The notes under the pieces were generated by a model. It ran no database searches. It saw only the letters and a program-made list of their open reading frames with translations, and was not told where the DNA came from. DNA of 64,000 bases. It comes from Lithodes maja. Taxonomy: Eukaryota; Arthropoda; Malacostraca; Decapoda; Lithodidae. The stretch is taken from the NCBI GenBank assembly GCA_037953745.1, contig JBAKBP010007638.1:33961-97960 (forward strand), read 5' to 3'. This document shows positions 33,831 through 45,552 of this stretch, in pieces. A program made the position numbers and the translations under genes. Position 1 is the first letter of the stretch; each line of letters starts with the position of its first letter.

Positions 33831-34229
33831 CGTTGCAATGCTCTTGACACAGTCGCATGATGACGACCGGGAGGGCCCTGTGTCAATGACCCAACCCTGC
33901 CGGGGGTGGATATCCGAGGGACCACCAGGTTTGCTCTTAACAATTGTACTGCCATATTTATTAGGTAAAGGTGTAAGGTGTTACATGTATGATATGTAGT
34001 GGGAAGAGTAGTGTTTTATGGATAGAGGATAGCGATGTAGGGCAATGTCGTGAAGTTGGATGTGTAATTGTGTATGTTATATAAAGAGGGTTTTCCTGAT
34101 ACCCCTGATGTGTGAGGCAGAAAGATATGTATCCAGCTACCAAGGCCTGGGAGAGAAAATGGAATTCAGGCTATCCCCTGAGTCTCCCGAAACCTTGGCG
34201 GTAGTACTTCCCTGGGCGGGGCTGCCTAC

Positions 34230-34235
34230 CCCTAC
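34230..34235. repeat. Target-site duplication of element R, right copy (CCCTAC)
   Basis: Matches 30859-30864. Confidence 0.8.
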
Positions 34236-35238
34236 TACGCTTAGAAGACATATTCCTCGGTGGTTACCACATATTCCTCTTTCCCCTTTGCCCTTATATA
34301 TATGGGGACTATTATGCCAGTCTTCCAGTCATCGGGTGCACTCCCCTTCTCCCATGCTAGTTTGCACATTTTCCATACCCCTTCGATCACTATCTCACCA
34401 ACGTAACTCAACATTTCCCCACACACTACATCTGTTCCTGGGGCTTTCCCCAACTTCACTCTTGGCATGGCTTCTCACACTTCTGACCTCCTGATCACCA
34501 CCTCCTCCTCCCCTACTTCTCTTCTTCTCCCTCCCATACCATATCCCACTATGTTTGCTGGCTCTTCATTCCTTACATTTACCAACTCATTGAAGTACTC
34601 CCTCCATCTTTCGACTCTCTCTTGCTTCTCGGCTAGCATTCTCCCATTCTTATCTTTCACACCCTTACTGTTTCCCTTGCTACCTTCCCTATCTTGCTTG
34701 ACTTCTGGTGATGGGCTGGTCTATCAGAGTGAGAGTTGAGCGTTCTCTGCCATACCCATAGCTTACTCTGATGCTCATTTTACTTAGATATTTTCTAGAT
34801 CTCAAGTGACGGCGTCCCTTCCGTGGATTGACCTCTCAATCTACCAAGATTGGAGGCCAAAGCGCCACATTTTTCCCTTGCCCCTCAACTTTCTCTTCAT
34901 AATTGCTGAGGGGCACAAGGCCCTGGGTGGGGCTTTGATTTCCTGGGCGTTTCCGCACCCTCCTCAGCTCCCAGCCCTTAAACACCTTGCTCATCTCTTC
35001 CACTTCCTCTATAACTTCCAGGTCGAACCCACCTAGTCGTCTTTCTACTGCTCGCCTGTACTCTTCCCTGATTTCTTCCACCTGTAACCTCTCCACCCTC
35101 CTCACCATTCCACCTTCCTCTCGCCTCCCTCCAGCTCTCCTCACCCACTTCTTTTGTATCCTAACCTTAGCTACTACTACATAATGATCAGACAGACCCC
35201 CTCCAATACCCCTATACACCCTAGCAATCATTGCCGAT
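34236..35238 (-). pseudogene. RTE-like element copy Q, 5' part
   Basis: Continues copy Q after the R insertion: 'APDDWKTGIIVPI', 'VKLGKAPGTDVVCGEMLSY', 'MKDKNGRMLAEKQERVERWR' and, at the 5' end, 'GGLSDHYVVVAKVRIQKKW' of the endonuclease. Compared with P, about 290 bp at 34690-34980 are unrelated to P's sequence and replace roughly 310 bp of its linker. Stops and frame breaks are present. Confidence 0.75.
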
Positions 35239-38027
35239 TAAAAAAAATCCCACTATAATTATATGATGATGCGAGGCATTTATCGGGTGTCTTAATCCGA
35301 AAAGATACAGGGGGACGGGTTATTGATCGGAATGTAATGAAACTCTACCTAATAAGGAAGAAATTGGTTTATGGTAAATGCACAATGGCTGAAATACAAC
35401 GACAGTACTAATCAAGTCGGGAGGATAACAAAAATATACGAAACAATTAAATTTGGTGTTGGAACCCAGCAAACCAAACACAAATATTAGTATTTAATGG
35501 GGTAGCGGGCAAATTGTTTGAGGTAAGGTTGGAATTTGAATGCAATAAAAAATTTCACCTCTCCGACCCTATTTCAATTAATTATTTGTACATTTTGCCA
35601 AAGAAGAATAATAAAAATAATAATACAATTGTACTACACGATTCTTTGTTATTGTAACTTTGCACATAGATGCATTTATTTATAGGAAAAACCACATCCT
35701 ATCCAGTATTTCACTTGCCGGAGTTGAAGTCTTTATGCACAATGTTCCTTAATTAAGTGATTGAGGCTGGGTTACATGTGTATATTTGAGTATAATATGC
35801 ATGTTACATGCCCCCTGTTAAAAAAAATTGGGCCACCAACATCCTAATATATAGTAAAGACGAAAATATATGTTCAAATGGTTCCTTTATAAGAGATTAT
35901 TTATAAGGATTAGAGTAAATAATTATTAATAATTGAAAAAGAATGAAACTAAATTCAGAGAGAGTACAATAATTTCATATGACGTGTAAGTGAGTTGTAT
36001 TTGTAATAGGGACATCTTATATCTATATGTCCTCTCCAATGAATCCGGATTCGAGGAATTATTTATATAGATTCCCGGTGTAGGACAGGTTTATTTTGTT
36101 TCCAACAAATAGGATATCATAGGGCAAATTAAAGAAAAGAAAGTCAAACACTTTCTGGAGTTACGTTAATATAGGGATTCTTGCTATCTGAGTATAGATT
36201 CTTCAAAGTACTGTCATGTAATTCATGTGATTGAGAAACGTGAGTCGTGCATGTAATTGCCTGATAGAGAAAACGCTTGGTATCAGAGACTCAGAGTAAA
36301 GAGTAAAAGAGTTTATAACATGGGTATATATGGATAAAAATAATAAATACATAATACAGCCATAACTTGGTGTATTTTTTTCTTTATTTTTATTCTCCTC
36401 TTTTCTCCTTCGACTCGTTTTCTCCGCTGATTGACCCTGAAGGTTCAGCGATCACGTCCTTCTGCATCAAGCTTTTCAGATTTGCTCACAGCTTGTAGCA
36501 GGCACCAAGTTTGAGGGCGGTAGTAGGACAGGTCAGCTGGGAGGTGTCCAACAGTCTTCCTGTGAACATCAAATTCTTGGCAGTATGATGTGTGTAAAAA
36601 AGTGTTGGTGTCTGTAGTTAAAAGTGTTGGTGTCTGTAGTTAAAAGTGTTGGTGTCGTGTAGTTAAAAGTGTTGGTGTCTGTAGTTAAAAGTTTGGTGTC
36701 GTGTAGTTAAAAGTTTGGTGTCGTGTAGTTAAAAGTTTGGTGTCGTGTAGTTAAAAGTTTGGTGTCGTGTAGTTAGCAAACAAATATCCAAGTAATATAA
36801 TTAAATTTACTTTGGATGGTGTACCGGTAGTATATATTTACCTAGCTAAAATGGACAGTAATCAATTTTAGACTGTAAATAATAAAGTTCAATAAAATTA
36901 TCCATATATGAATATTGGCAAACATAAAGGATTAATATTATTGAGTGTATAGGCCTACGGCTATCAGATATATTCGTTTGGCACTTATGAATATCTGCGG
37001 AGTTGCCGTTAACATTTGCGTAAGTGTGTGTCACAATTATAGCTACTTTACATCGCAATGTAAGGGGGAGGCTTTATATAATTGTCGTTAAGCTACTAAA
37101 CTTGTATATCTGTATGAGTTGAACATACATAGAATAATTAAACACTCGTCACGTATAACTAAATGAATTCATATAACGGATATCAAATTTTGGATCCAAG
37201 ACATACATTATACACACTTATAAGTAATTGTGAGTTTGAGAGTTCCAGTTTAGAGCAAAAATAGGGAGTTAGGGAGTTAGATGCAAAAATGGTCTGAAGT
37301 TAACTTTCTGAACATCTGTGTAACCAATATTTAATCCACATCAATATTATTGAAATCTCTAGCATTGAGATTTTATTGGTGGGTCCTATTTGTATAGGAA
37401 CTTATTGGTGCGTCATTTTTCACAACCTGTGTGTATGAATTTGTTTTCATTTGGTTAATTAAACACAGTTAAACACAAATGGATCCGTAGTTATACATTT
37501 TTATACATCGCAATGTATGGTTCAGGTTTTATAATTAATTAAGTGGTGAGTTCCTAATGAATATTACCTTTGTAATATCAAAAGGGTGTACAACCGTGTA
37601 GGCCCTACACATCCAATTTCACATTTTGGGTAAATGAGAAATTGTTCATTTGATTACATGTATGAGAGGGTTAAAATTTGGTTGTCAAATACAGTTAAAC
37701 ACAATTAATGAAGGTATAATTATAATAATTGATTGGGATCAATAGTTTCAAAAATTACCATCAATACACATTGAACACATGTTCACATGTTCGGTGAATG
37801 TAGTCAATTATTCAAAAACTAATCCCTTGGGTTTAGATGAATTTGAGTAATTAAAATACTGGTGTTAAATAGTTTATAAATCAAGAGTAATTTTTAAGAG
37901 TTTGAGTAAAGAGTTAGACGTGTTTCGAGTATAGAATTGACTGTTGGAATGTTAATCTAATTATATATAGCTATTCTAGCAGATGTGTAGTGAGTGCCTG
38001 TGTGTGTGAATTGGAGAAATTAGATAT
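35239..38027. other. AT-rich intergenic DNA with one short minisatellite
   Basis: No frame longer than about 70 codons and no protein motif was seen. Base composition is AT-rich throughout. It ends at the left LTR of element B. Confidence 0.5.
36596..36775. repeat. 22-bp minisatellite, about 8 copies
   Basis: Units of 'gttaaaagtgttggtgtctgta' in the first half change to 'gttaaaagtttggtgtcgtgta' in the second, showing two successive expansions of variant units. Confidence 0.85.
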
Positions 38028-39844
38028 TGTTACGGCTGGATCGGCAATACATATTCGGGATTCTTGATCGTAGGACAGAAATGGCTTATGTGACAACGAC
38101 ACGCTCGATTCCAGTCCCAAATACTATATGCTCCAGACAACAAAAGCACCAACGCCCTACAGAGTTATCGTCTATGGTAACGAGGTACCTTAACTCGGCG
38201 AAAGTGTACAACAGGGGTAGGCTATGAGGCTAAACTCCCTCAGACATTTATAGGTTACGTTATTACTAAAGAAATGCAATACTCAAGAAACTACGTTAAT
38301 ATTAAGCCTCTAATAATGTAGAATAGAAGCAGGCTAAAGGTATGACAGTGAAATGCTAAATGACAAATGTACACGCCTACTTGAAAGCGCGTGCACTAGA
38401 ATAACTGTCCCCTACTAACATGCACTAGCATGTAGCATACAAGATGTTCATGATCCAGTAGATACCTAATAATACACATGGAAGGAACATAAATAGTAGT
38501 CACTTATTATAATAATGAATCTATACTTGGAATAACTAAAAGGTTGCAGGCAACAGTACTGCGCCGGTAGCCTACTACCGCATAGGCTACTTCGCTTCTC
38601 TCACTCTGTCTCCCCTCTGAGTCCGTATGCGCCCTACGCAATAGAACTCCGGACACAGCAGCAAAACGACAGTGCAGTTAATTGATACATGAAAGTATTA
38701 ATAGTGTTGTCTTGTGTGTGAGTAATGTGTATTGTAAAGTGTTACATACATATACTTAAAGAGAGCTGCAATGCATAGTAAAATAAAGATATATCCCACT
38801 CATCATCCCCATGTGTTCTAGCTAGCAGGCCAAGTCACAGGAACAACGAGTCCCAGCACCGAAAGCGAGAACCCAGGAAAAGACTGTAGAGAACACAAGG
38901 ACAGATAAATTACGTTACTCTACTATACCGGCACTACGAGCGAGCTGTAGTCTCTGGTACTACACTCGCTCCTGGCTCGGTATGCAAATCAAGGCTAAGT
39001 CCTCGCCCCTCTACAGACAACTCCTGGGCATGGTCGGGCTCTTACACATGGCACCAGTCTAGTCACAAATTGGATGATGAGCGGGGCATATAACTCGTGA
39101 ACATGTAGAACGTTCACCAACTATCCTCATCAAGAAGATCGCTGTTCACATTAACCCCTTAAATCTAATACATGTAAATATATGCTTGTCCTAAGAGTAA
39201 TACGAGAGGTGAGTGCTGAAACTCCTTTAGGACCTCAAGGGAAGGTTATGCATTTAAATAGAGAGAAGAATGAAATGAGAGTAATGTCGTCAGAGAGAAA
39301 GAGTGCAACCGTGAGAAATTGGGAGAGAGGGCAAGGGATGTTAGAATCTCAAAGGTTCTAGGCAACCTGATCATGGAACACACAGCGAGCCTCCAGGCAA
39401 TGTGCTGTACGACAACATGGGCAGCCCAGGCAGCATAGGCAGGCGGCAATGGACTACCAACCCTGTCGCGCCCAGCTATAAGCGCAAGGCTGCCAACCAG
39501 TCCATACGTCTGGCAACCACCCCCCCGGCAGCGTGGCGCGTTGCTACCCTCTCGCTCTGAAGCCTAACTCACTCTCTCTCTCTGAACTCCCATTGTCTTA
39601 TCTATCAACTTCTCTATTGATACTACATATTAAATGGAAGGTCTCGACATGGCTTAAAACAAAACCCACCACTGGTTAGCACATGACGAGACCTTTGCAG
39701 AGATACAAAGAACATAGTTATAAGTTGTCACACTCAATATACATAGCTGCTGACGGTAGCCAGCACGGTACAGTGGTACGGGCGGTACAGTGGAGTACCA
39801 AGGAGTACAATCAGGTTGCGTTGCCACGCACTGGGTGCGTCACA
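38028..39844 (-). repeat. 3' LTR of element B
   Basis: 1,817 bp; TGTGACGCACCC at its start and GCCGTAACA at its end on the element strand. Confidence 0.9.
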
Positions 39845-39855
39845 GCCCCCCCAAG
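39845..39855 (-). promoter_or_regulatory. Polypurine tract of element B
   Basis: Minus strand CTTGGGGGGGC lies directly before the LTR start, same design as in element A. Confidence 0.75.
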
Positions 39856-40125
39856 ATTTTAGATAATCGACCTTAGAAGCATTATCAAAATCTGACAGGC
39901 AACCAACCGACCTGCTACCCTTAGCTGCCACTAATTGCAAAAGGTGCACAACAACTGAAGTGTGAATTATACATAAAACACAATATCGCATGCATCATGC
40001 TACAACAATAAAGACTTACAAAACTAAAAAAAAAAATTCTCGTTTATTTTATTGTTTTATAATCTTTTTGGACGGCGTTATGATAGCCTAATTTTACTCC
40101 TGCTCAACCCACACACCGTGCACGA
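39856..40125. other. 3' untranslated region of element B
   Basis: 270 bp between stop and PPT, with an A/T run at 40026-40035. No frame. Confidence 0.5.
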
Positions 40126-43100
40126 CTATCCTGGATCATCAACCCTTGATAGACAATCTGCTATCACGTTCTCACTCCCGGCAATATGCTGAATGTTGAG
40201 ATTATACTCTTGGAGCATTAGGGACCACCTGTTCAACCGCATATTCCGATTGTGAAACTGATTTAGGAATTTCAAGGGATGATGGTCCGTATAAATCGTC
40301 ACTACCGGGCCGTAGGCTGGAACATAAACTTCGAAATGTTTGAGCGACAAAACGATAGCAAGAAGCTCCTTCTCTATAGTCGAGTAATTCCTTTGTGCCG
40401 AATTAAACTTGCGAGAAAAGAAGCTCACTGGGTGTTCCAAGCCCTCGGAATCAGTCTGCAGTAACACTGCCCCGGCACCCACACCGCTGGCATCAGTCGC
40501 CAGCTGAAAACTCCTGGAGAAGTCTGGGGCTCTCAAAATCGGATGTGTACACAGCAGGTGCTTGACTAGGTCGAAAGCCCTCTGACACTCCGCAGCCCAA
40601 CAGAACTTCACTGACTTCGACAGTAGATCAGTTAACGGTGCTAAGACAGTAGAGTATCCCCGGATGAAGTGCCTATAATAGCCTATCATACCTAGGAACC
40701 GCATGACCTGGCGCTTAGTGGTGGGCCTGGGAAACATATTGATAGCCTGTATCTTGCTCAGGGGGGGGCACACCCGGCCTAACCCGACCACGAAGCCAAG
40801 ATACTGCACAGTAGCCTTTACAAACTCGCACTTCCTCAGGTTCACCACCAGCCCAGCATCGTGCAACTTCCCAAACAGGGTCTCTAAGTGCCTTAGGTGA
40901 TTTTCAAAATCGTCATCATACACTATCACGTCATCAAGGTAGACCGTGCAGTTAGGGATTTCGTCACAAATATCGTTCATCAGGTTCTGAAACGTGGCAG
41001 GTGCGTTCTTAAGCCCATAAGGCATTACGTTACATTGGTAGGTCTTGCCATCTACCACAAAACCACAAACTTGCTTAGCTCGGTCCGACAGGGGTACTTG
41101 CCAGTAGCCTTTTACAAGATCAATTTTAGTAAGGTACTTTGCATTCCCTATCTTGTCCACGCTGTCGTCAACTCGAGGCAAAGGGTAAGGGTTGGTAGTG
41201 GTCAAGCCATTTAGCCTACGAAAATCTATGCAGAACCGCACCTTGCCGTCAGGTTTTGGCTGCAACGTGACGGGTGATGTCCACTTCACATAACCTTCAG
41301 TGATCATCCCTCTCTCAACCATGTACTTTAACTCCTCCCGTAAAGCTGGCAACTTTACCGGGGGCACACGGTAGGGCACTGACTTGAAGGGCACATTATC
41401 ACCGACGTCCACGTCGTGCGTTACCTGAGTAGTGAGACCTGGGTGTTCGGCGAAAACAGAGGGGTATGACCTGAACAGGCCTAGGACAGCAGCACCCTGG
41501 TGCTCAGGCAGGTGACTTACAGCTTGCCTAGCCTCTTGTTCAGTATTCCCCGCCCACTGTTCCGCGGAAATGACACAGTCCCAGCTATCCTCCTCAGCAG
41601 CATGACTGTCCCCACCTCCTTCTCCACCCTGGCCGCTGCAGGCCAGCACAGGGACAGTGAGAGGCTCTGAGGGGCGTCTCACATACTCTTTCATGAGGTT
41701 AACATGACATAACTGATGTTTTTTTCTACGGTCAGGTGTTGCAACGAGATAATCAAGGTCGGACAGTTTCTTAGCCACCACATACGGCCCAATAAACTTG
41801 GCAGAAAGGGGGTGTCCAGGCAAAGGTAAAAGCAACATTACCTCCTGACCCACCGAAAACTCCCGAAGCTTCACCTTGGCGTCATACTGGTGCTTCATGA
41901 CCGCCTGTGCATTAACCAAGTTATTACCTGCCGCTGCCATGCAACCTATAAGTCTCTCCCGGCTCTCAAGGATATATTTAAGTACAGACCCCGGCTTCTC
42001 TTCGCCCTCCCAGATCTCTTTCACCATACTTAAAGGTCCTCTCACATTATGGCCAAAGACTAGTTGATTTGGACTGAACCCCAGGCTCTCTCCTGGGACT
42101 TCACGTGCAGCGAACAGAACATACGGCAGACCCAAATCCCAATCAGTGTCATGTTCTGCACAGTAACAGCGTAGCATACTCTTCAGGGTCGAGTGCCACC
42201 GCTCCAAGACTCCCTGACTCTCGGGATGGTAGGCTGACGACACTACAGAACATATACCGTGCAACTGAAGGGTTTGCTTGAACAATTTGGATGTAAAATT
42301 GCTCCCCTGGTCTGACTGCACCTCACGTGGAAATCCATAACGGGAACAGAACAATAATAAGTTTTTAACAACTGCCTTTGCCGAGCCGTTTCTCATGGGG
42401 TATGCGTCCGGGTATCTCGTAGCCACATCCATGATTGTCAACAGGAATTTATTGCCACTACTAGTAGGCGGGAAAGGGCCAACCAAATCTACTACAACTT
42501 TGCTGAACGGAGGCCCGGTGACAGGTATGGGAAACAAAGATGCCTTCGGGATGGTCTGGTTAGGCTTCCCCGTTGTCTGGCAGGTCGCACACCCAGCCAC
42601 CCATGCACAGACATCAGCCTTGACCCCAGGCCACCAGAAAAACCTGCCCAATGCCGCCAATGTTTTTGTTACCCCCAAATGACCCGCCACCGGCACATCA
42701 TGCGCCAGACACAATAAGGACTCTCTATACTTATTTGGAACAACCACCTGGTCTACTACCCTCGCACCGCCCTCCCACTTCGATTTGGGGTCTAGAAATC
42801 TGCGGTACAATATCCTGTTGAGCCTAAAGAAATCTCCCGGCTTCGCATCCCCATCTTCCTCCAACTCTATGGCACCATTGCTATAACGAGCTAGGCTAGC
42901 GTCTTGCAGCTGCTGCTCACTAATGTCCCTGGGCGTCAATGCATCAAGATGGTTTTGTAATAAGACATTACCCCGGCTAGTAGGCTCTACTGCCTTAGTG
43001 GCTCTCGCTACAGCTCTTGCCTCACGCGAAGTCTTACCCAACTCTGCCTTGTTACACACCATATCTGGGCCAGAGTCAACTCCCGTGTTTATTATAGGTC

Positions 43101-45309
43101 CAAGTACCGAATCACCGAGAAGTGCAGCAGAATCAATGTCCCTTTTCCTGCCCTTAGCAACCTTCTCCTGATCCTTCCTCCACTGTCCCCGAGGTTGAGT
43201 GCTAGGCTGTGCAGGAGCCGCAGAGCGAGATCGGGTTACCACACAGGCCATCTCATCCTGTTGGCACCTCCCAACCCATTCCCGATTCTCACCATCCACG
43301 TCGGCCGCCCTCTCGGCAACGACTAAGGGTGGAGTCCCGGAAGTGGGCACCGCAAAGTCGTTGCCGAGAAGAAGGTCGACGCCCTCAACTGGCAAACACT
43401 CAACGATCCCTACATCCAGCTCCCTGCACACCTCTCCCACTCTCAACTCCAACCTCACAAGTGGGTATGACCTCGTAGCATTTATACCCTGCACCACAAC
43501 AACTCTGGCCGCATTTATCGGTTTCCCTGTGAAGTTCCTCAACAAAGTTTGCGAAGCCCCCGTATCCCTCAGCAAGTCAACCCTCCGTAGTTCACTCCCC
43601 CAGCTCACAAACCCGTGTCCCCGATGGTTACAGAAAGTGTCCCGGACAGGTGTCGAGCCTTCCGTACGCTTCTTTACCGCGTGTGCCTCAGCTGCTGACA
43701 ACCTACCCCGGGCAGTTGCTGCAGCCTTCAGAGACACACCGATACTGTGAACCAATGACACCGGCTTAGCGGGAGTGTTACTAGGGCACTCACGTGAATA
43801 ATGGCCTAGCTTCTGACATTTGTAACATTTCACATCCCCAATGGGCTTCTTCCCTTGTGCGGGCGAAGAAGGGGCCTGACCTTTAGTAAACGGGAGAGGC
43901 TTGTGTTTGTAGGTGTTATTAGGTGCAATGCTTTTAGTGTGGTTATGTGTGTCATAGGATTTGTTATTATCGAAAACTCTGGTGGGTGGGGTATAGCGCC
44001 CCTTCTGCCCTGACTCAGCCCTCTGAGCGGCACCGCAACCACGAATCAATGATAATCTGAGGTCTGCCATCTTGGCAGCCTCCTCTACTGTCTTGGGACA
44101 TTTTTCCTTAATGTTCAGCGTTAGATCGGTTCCAGTACATTTGTAAAACTGTTCCAGATAGAAAAGTTGCTTAATTTCCTCAGCCGACTCTGCGTGCTCG
44201 GACCGAAACCAGTTATTACATGCATCTGTTAAGTCCCGTGCGTGCTCCATAAAACTGACGTCGCTCTTCTTATTCACGCCACGGAACTTCAATCTATAAG
44301 TTTCGGGTTGCAGTTCGTAGGCCCGGAGCACAGCCTCCTTCACCAGTCCATACACGACACTCTCGTCCAGTGACAGTGCATCGTAGGCTTTCAACCCCTT
44401 ACCCACTAGACGTGATGAAACTAATGCTGCCCATTTAACCTCCGGCCAGTCATACTCACGACACTTCTTTTCGAAACGAGCAAAAAACTCAGTCACTGCT
44501 GTCTCATCAAATGCGGGTACTAACTTAATTAAATGCGAAAGTGAGTCTGTAACCCGGTGCCCACCACCGAGATGACGCCCCGTGGTCTCTACTCTAGACT
44601 TCTCGACATCCATTTCAGCCTGGTACCTGGTTGCATCCTGATTGGCTTGGATTCTAGCAACCTCTATGCGTTCTATACTAGCCTGTTGTATCTGAGTCTC
44701 CTGCAGCTTAATCCGTTCTATACTAGCCTGTTGTATCTGAGTCTCCTGCAGCTTAATCCGTTCTATACTAGCCTGTTGACTCTCTTGCAACTTAAGCTTA
44801 GCTAGTTCTAGCTGAAATAACATCTCAGGAGACAGGCCTGGGGGGGGAGAGCACAAAATGGGGGATCCACACCGAGACGTGTTTACGGGTAAGCCAGCTT
44901 GCCATTGAGAACCCTCCTGCTGCATCGTGCTAAGACTCGCTGGCTGAGGGCCCAGCTCAGGGGTAGAGTGGAATGGAGGCTTGGAGGGAACCCCCCAAGA
45001 CCCCACTCCACCCACCGCCCCATCGCCATCACCCAACAAACATGCCACCAAATTCTTCTTGGGCCAACTGTCAGGACAGTCCCGCCCCAAAACCGTGGCT
45101 AAACAGCGAAGACCGTAACAATCAATAGCCTGCAGGCGCTGTTCGGTCAAAGGTGTCTGCAAAAATGCCCGGGCATCCCTCTCTCCACTTATAACACTCC
45201 CCTCCCTAAATATCTGTTGTACTTGCTGGTCACTAGGCTGTACCGTGTTATCCTCCCCCGTAAATGATGAGTCATTAGACATAGTGCTGGTTATACAATT
45301 GCTGTTCAT
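40126..45309 (-). CDS. Gag-Pol polyprotein of element B (PR-INT-RT-RH order)
   Basis: Intact 1,727-residue frame. Layout as in element C with an offset of 13 residues after the N-terminal coil: coil with repeats of about 15 residues (QETQIQQASIERIKL-type, about 160-215), Gag core, CCHC knuckle near 495-508, protease DTGA near 582, integrase (H/H/C/C, D,D-35-E, GPY) about 860-1190, RT with YLDD near 1457, RNase H to the end. Integrase precedes RT. All catalytic residues are present and the LTRs are almost identical, so this copy may be active. About 99 % identical to C by eye, clearly related to A. Start taken as the first ATG; another Met lies nine residues further. Confidence 0.93.
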   Translation of the reverse strand: MNSNCITSTMSNDSSFTGEDNTVQPSDQQVQQIFREGSVISGERDARAFLQTPLTEQRLQAIDCYGLRCLATVLGRDCPDSWPKKNLVACLLGDGDGAVGGVGSWGVPSKPPFHSTPELGPQPASLSTMQQEGSQWQAGLPVNTSRCGSPILCSPPPGLSPEMLFQLELAKLKLQESQQASIERIKLQETQIQQASIERIKLQETQIQQASIERIEVARIQANQDATRYQAEMDVEKSRVETTGRHLGGGHRVTDSLSHLIKLVPAFDETAVTEFFARFEKKCREYDWPEVKWAALVSSRLVGKGLKAYDALSLDESVVYGLVKEAVLRAYELQPETYRLKFRGVNKKSDVSFMEHARDLTDACNNWFRSEHAESAEEIKQLFYLEQFYKCTGTDLTLNIKEKCPKTVEEAAKMADLRLSLIRGCGAAQRAESGQKGRYTPPTRVFDNNKSYDTHNHTKSIAPNNTYKHKPLPFTKGQAPSSPAQGKKPIGDVKCYKCQKLGHYSRECPSNTPAKPVSLVHSIGVSLKAAATARGRLSAAEAHAVKKRTEGSTPVRDTFCNHRGHGFVSWGSELRRVDLLRDTGASQTLLRNFTGKPINAARVVVVQGINATRSYPLVRLELRVGEVCRELDVGIVECLPVEGVDLLLGNDFAVPTSGTPPLVVAERAADVDGENREWVGRCQQDEMACVVTRSRSAAPAQPSTQPRGQWRKDQEKVAKGRKRDIDSAALLGDSVLGPIINTGVDSGPDMVCNKAELGKTSREARAVARATKAVEPTSRGNVLLQNHLDALTPRDISEQQLQDASLARYSNGAIELEEDGDAKPGDFFRLNRILYRRFLDPKSKWEGGARVVDQVVVPNKYRESLLCLAHDVPVAGHLGVTKTLAALGRFFWWPGVKADVCAWVAGCATCQTTGKPNQTIPKASLFPIPVTGPPFSKVVVDLVGPFPPTSSGNKFLLTIMDVATRYPDAYPMRNGSAKAVVKNLLLFCSRYGFPREVQSDQGSNFTSKLFKQTLQLHGICSVVSSAYHPESQGVLERWHSTLKSMLRCYCAEHDTDWDLGLPYVLFAAREVPGESLGFSPNQLVFGHNVRGPLSMVKEIWEGEEKPGSVLKYILESRERLIGCMAAAGNNLVNAQAVMKHQYDAKVKLREFSVGQEVMLLLPLPGHPLSAKFIGPYVVAKKLSDLDYLVATPDRRKKHQLCHVNLMKEYVRRPSEPLTVPVLACSGQGGEGGGDSHAAEEDSWDCVISAEQWAGNTEQEARQAVSHLPEHQGAAVLGLFRSYPSVFAEHPGLTTQVTHDVDVGDNVPFKSVPYRVPPVKLPALREELKYMVERGMITEGYVKWTSPVTLQPKPDGKVRFCIDFRRLNGLTTTNPYPLPRVDDSVDKIGNAKYLTKIDLVKGYWQVPLSDRAKQVCGFVVDGKTYQCNVMPYGLKNAPATFQNLMNDICDEIPNCTVYLDDVIVYDDDFENHLRHLETLFGKLHDAGLVVNLRKCEFVKATVQYLGFVVGLGRVCPPLSKIQAINMFPRPTTKRQVMRFLGMIGYYRHFIRGYSTVLAPLTDLLSKSVKFCWAAECQRAFDLVKHLLCTHPILRAPDFSRSFQLATDASGVGAGAVLLQTDSEGLEHPVSFFSRKFNSAQRNYSTIEKELLAIVLSLKHFEVYVPAYGPVVTIYTDHHPLKFLNQFHNRNMRLNRWSLMLQEYNLNIQHIAGSENVIADCLSRVDDPG
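43311..43369 (-). other. 14-bp stem, 31-nt loop, in the Gag-Pol ORF of B
   Basis: Arms 43311-43324 and 43356-43369 are identical in sequence to the stem in A at 8558-8616, with the same loop length. Confidence 0.65.
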
Positions 45310-45532
45310 AAAAAAAAAGAAGTGCTTATTACTAATTGCAGTCTCGACTCACAAAATGTTAAAGATGCTTGAATGACTCTACTCTAGACACCCCCAACGA
45401 AACAATCTGCAAGTCCACCAATACAATAATGACACAATAAAAATTCCTCCAATATGCAAGAAAATTCTAGCCAGCTCTACTAGGTAGCATAGAATAGTTC
45501 TCCAAAAAACATGTGATAGGATACTACTGAAT

Positions 45533-45549
45533 CTTGTGCAAGGTCGCCA
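45533..45549 (-). promoter_or_regulatory. Primer binding site of element B
   Basis: Element strand TGGCGACCTTGCACAAG, three bases after the 5' LTR. It shares its first 12 bases with the PBS of A, so the same primer tRNA class is likely. Confidence 0.65.
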
Positions 45550-45552
45550 TTT

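Larger units (their letters stand above)
30865..34229 (-). mobile_element. Jockey-like non-LTR retrotransposon R, decayed, inserted in Q
   Basis: 3,365 bp with a 6-bp target duplication and an A-rich tail (T-rich on plus, 30865-30885) at its 3' end. Order on the minus strand: 5' region 33830-34229, APE endonuclease, RT, C-terminal domain, tail. The coding frame is broken in several places, so it is not active. Confidence 0.85.

Noticed and set aside
35560..35820. Possible LTR end with polypurine tract (gccccctgtta) and recombinase-gene 3' UTR similarity
   Set aside because: No partner LTR, no coding region, and the similarity is limited to short A/T-rich phrases.
38027..38227. 66-codon frame at the LTR border, repeated at 45534 and 58392
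   Set aside because: Repeats only because it lies in the LTR; no codon bias and overlaps the PBS edge.
43199..43750. 183-codon frame opposite Gag-Pol in B (and its twin at 60355-60906 in C)
   Set aside because: Exact antisense of a conserved coding region, and the open length follows from codon choice. The frame opposite A is not equally open.
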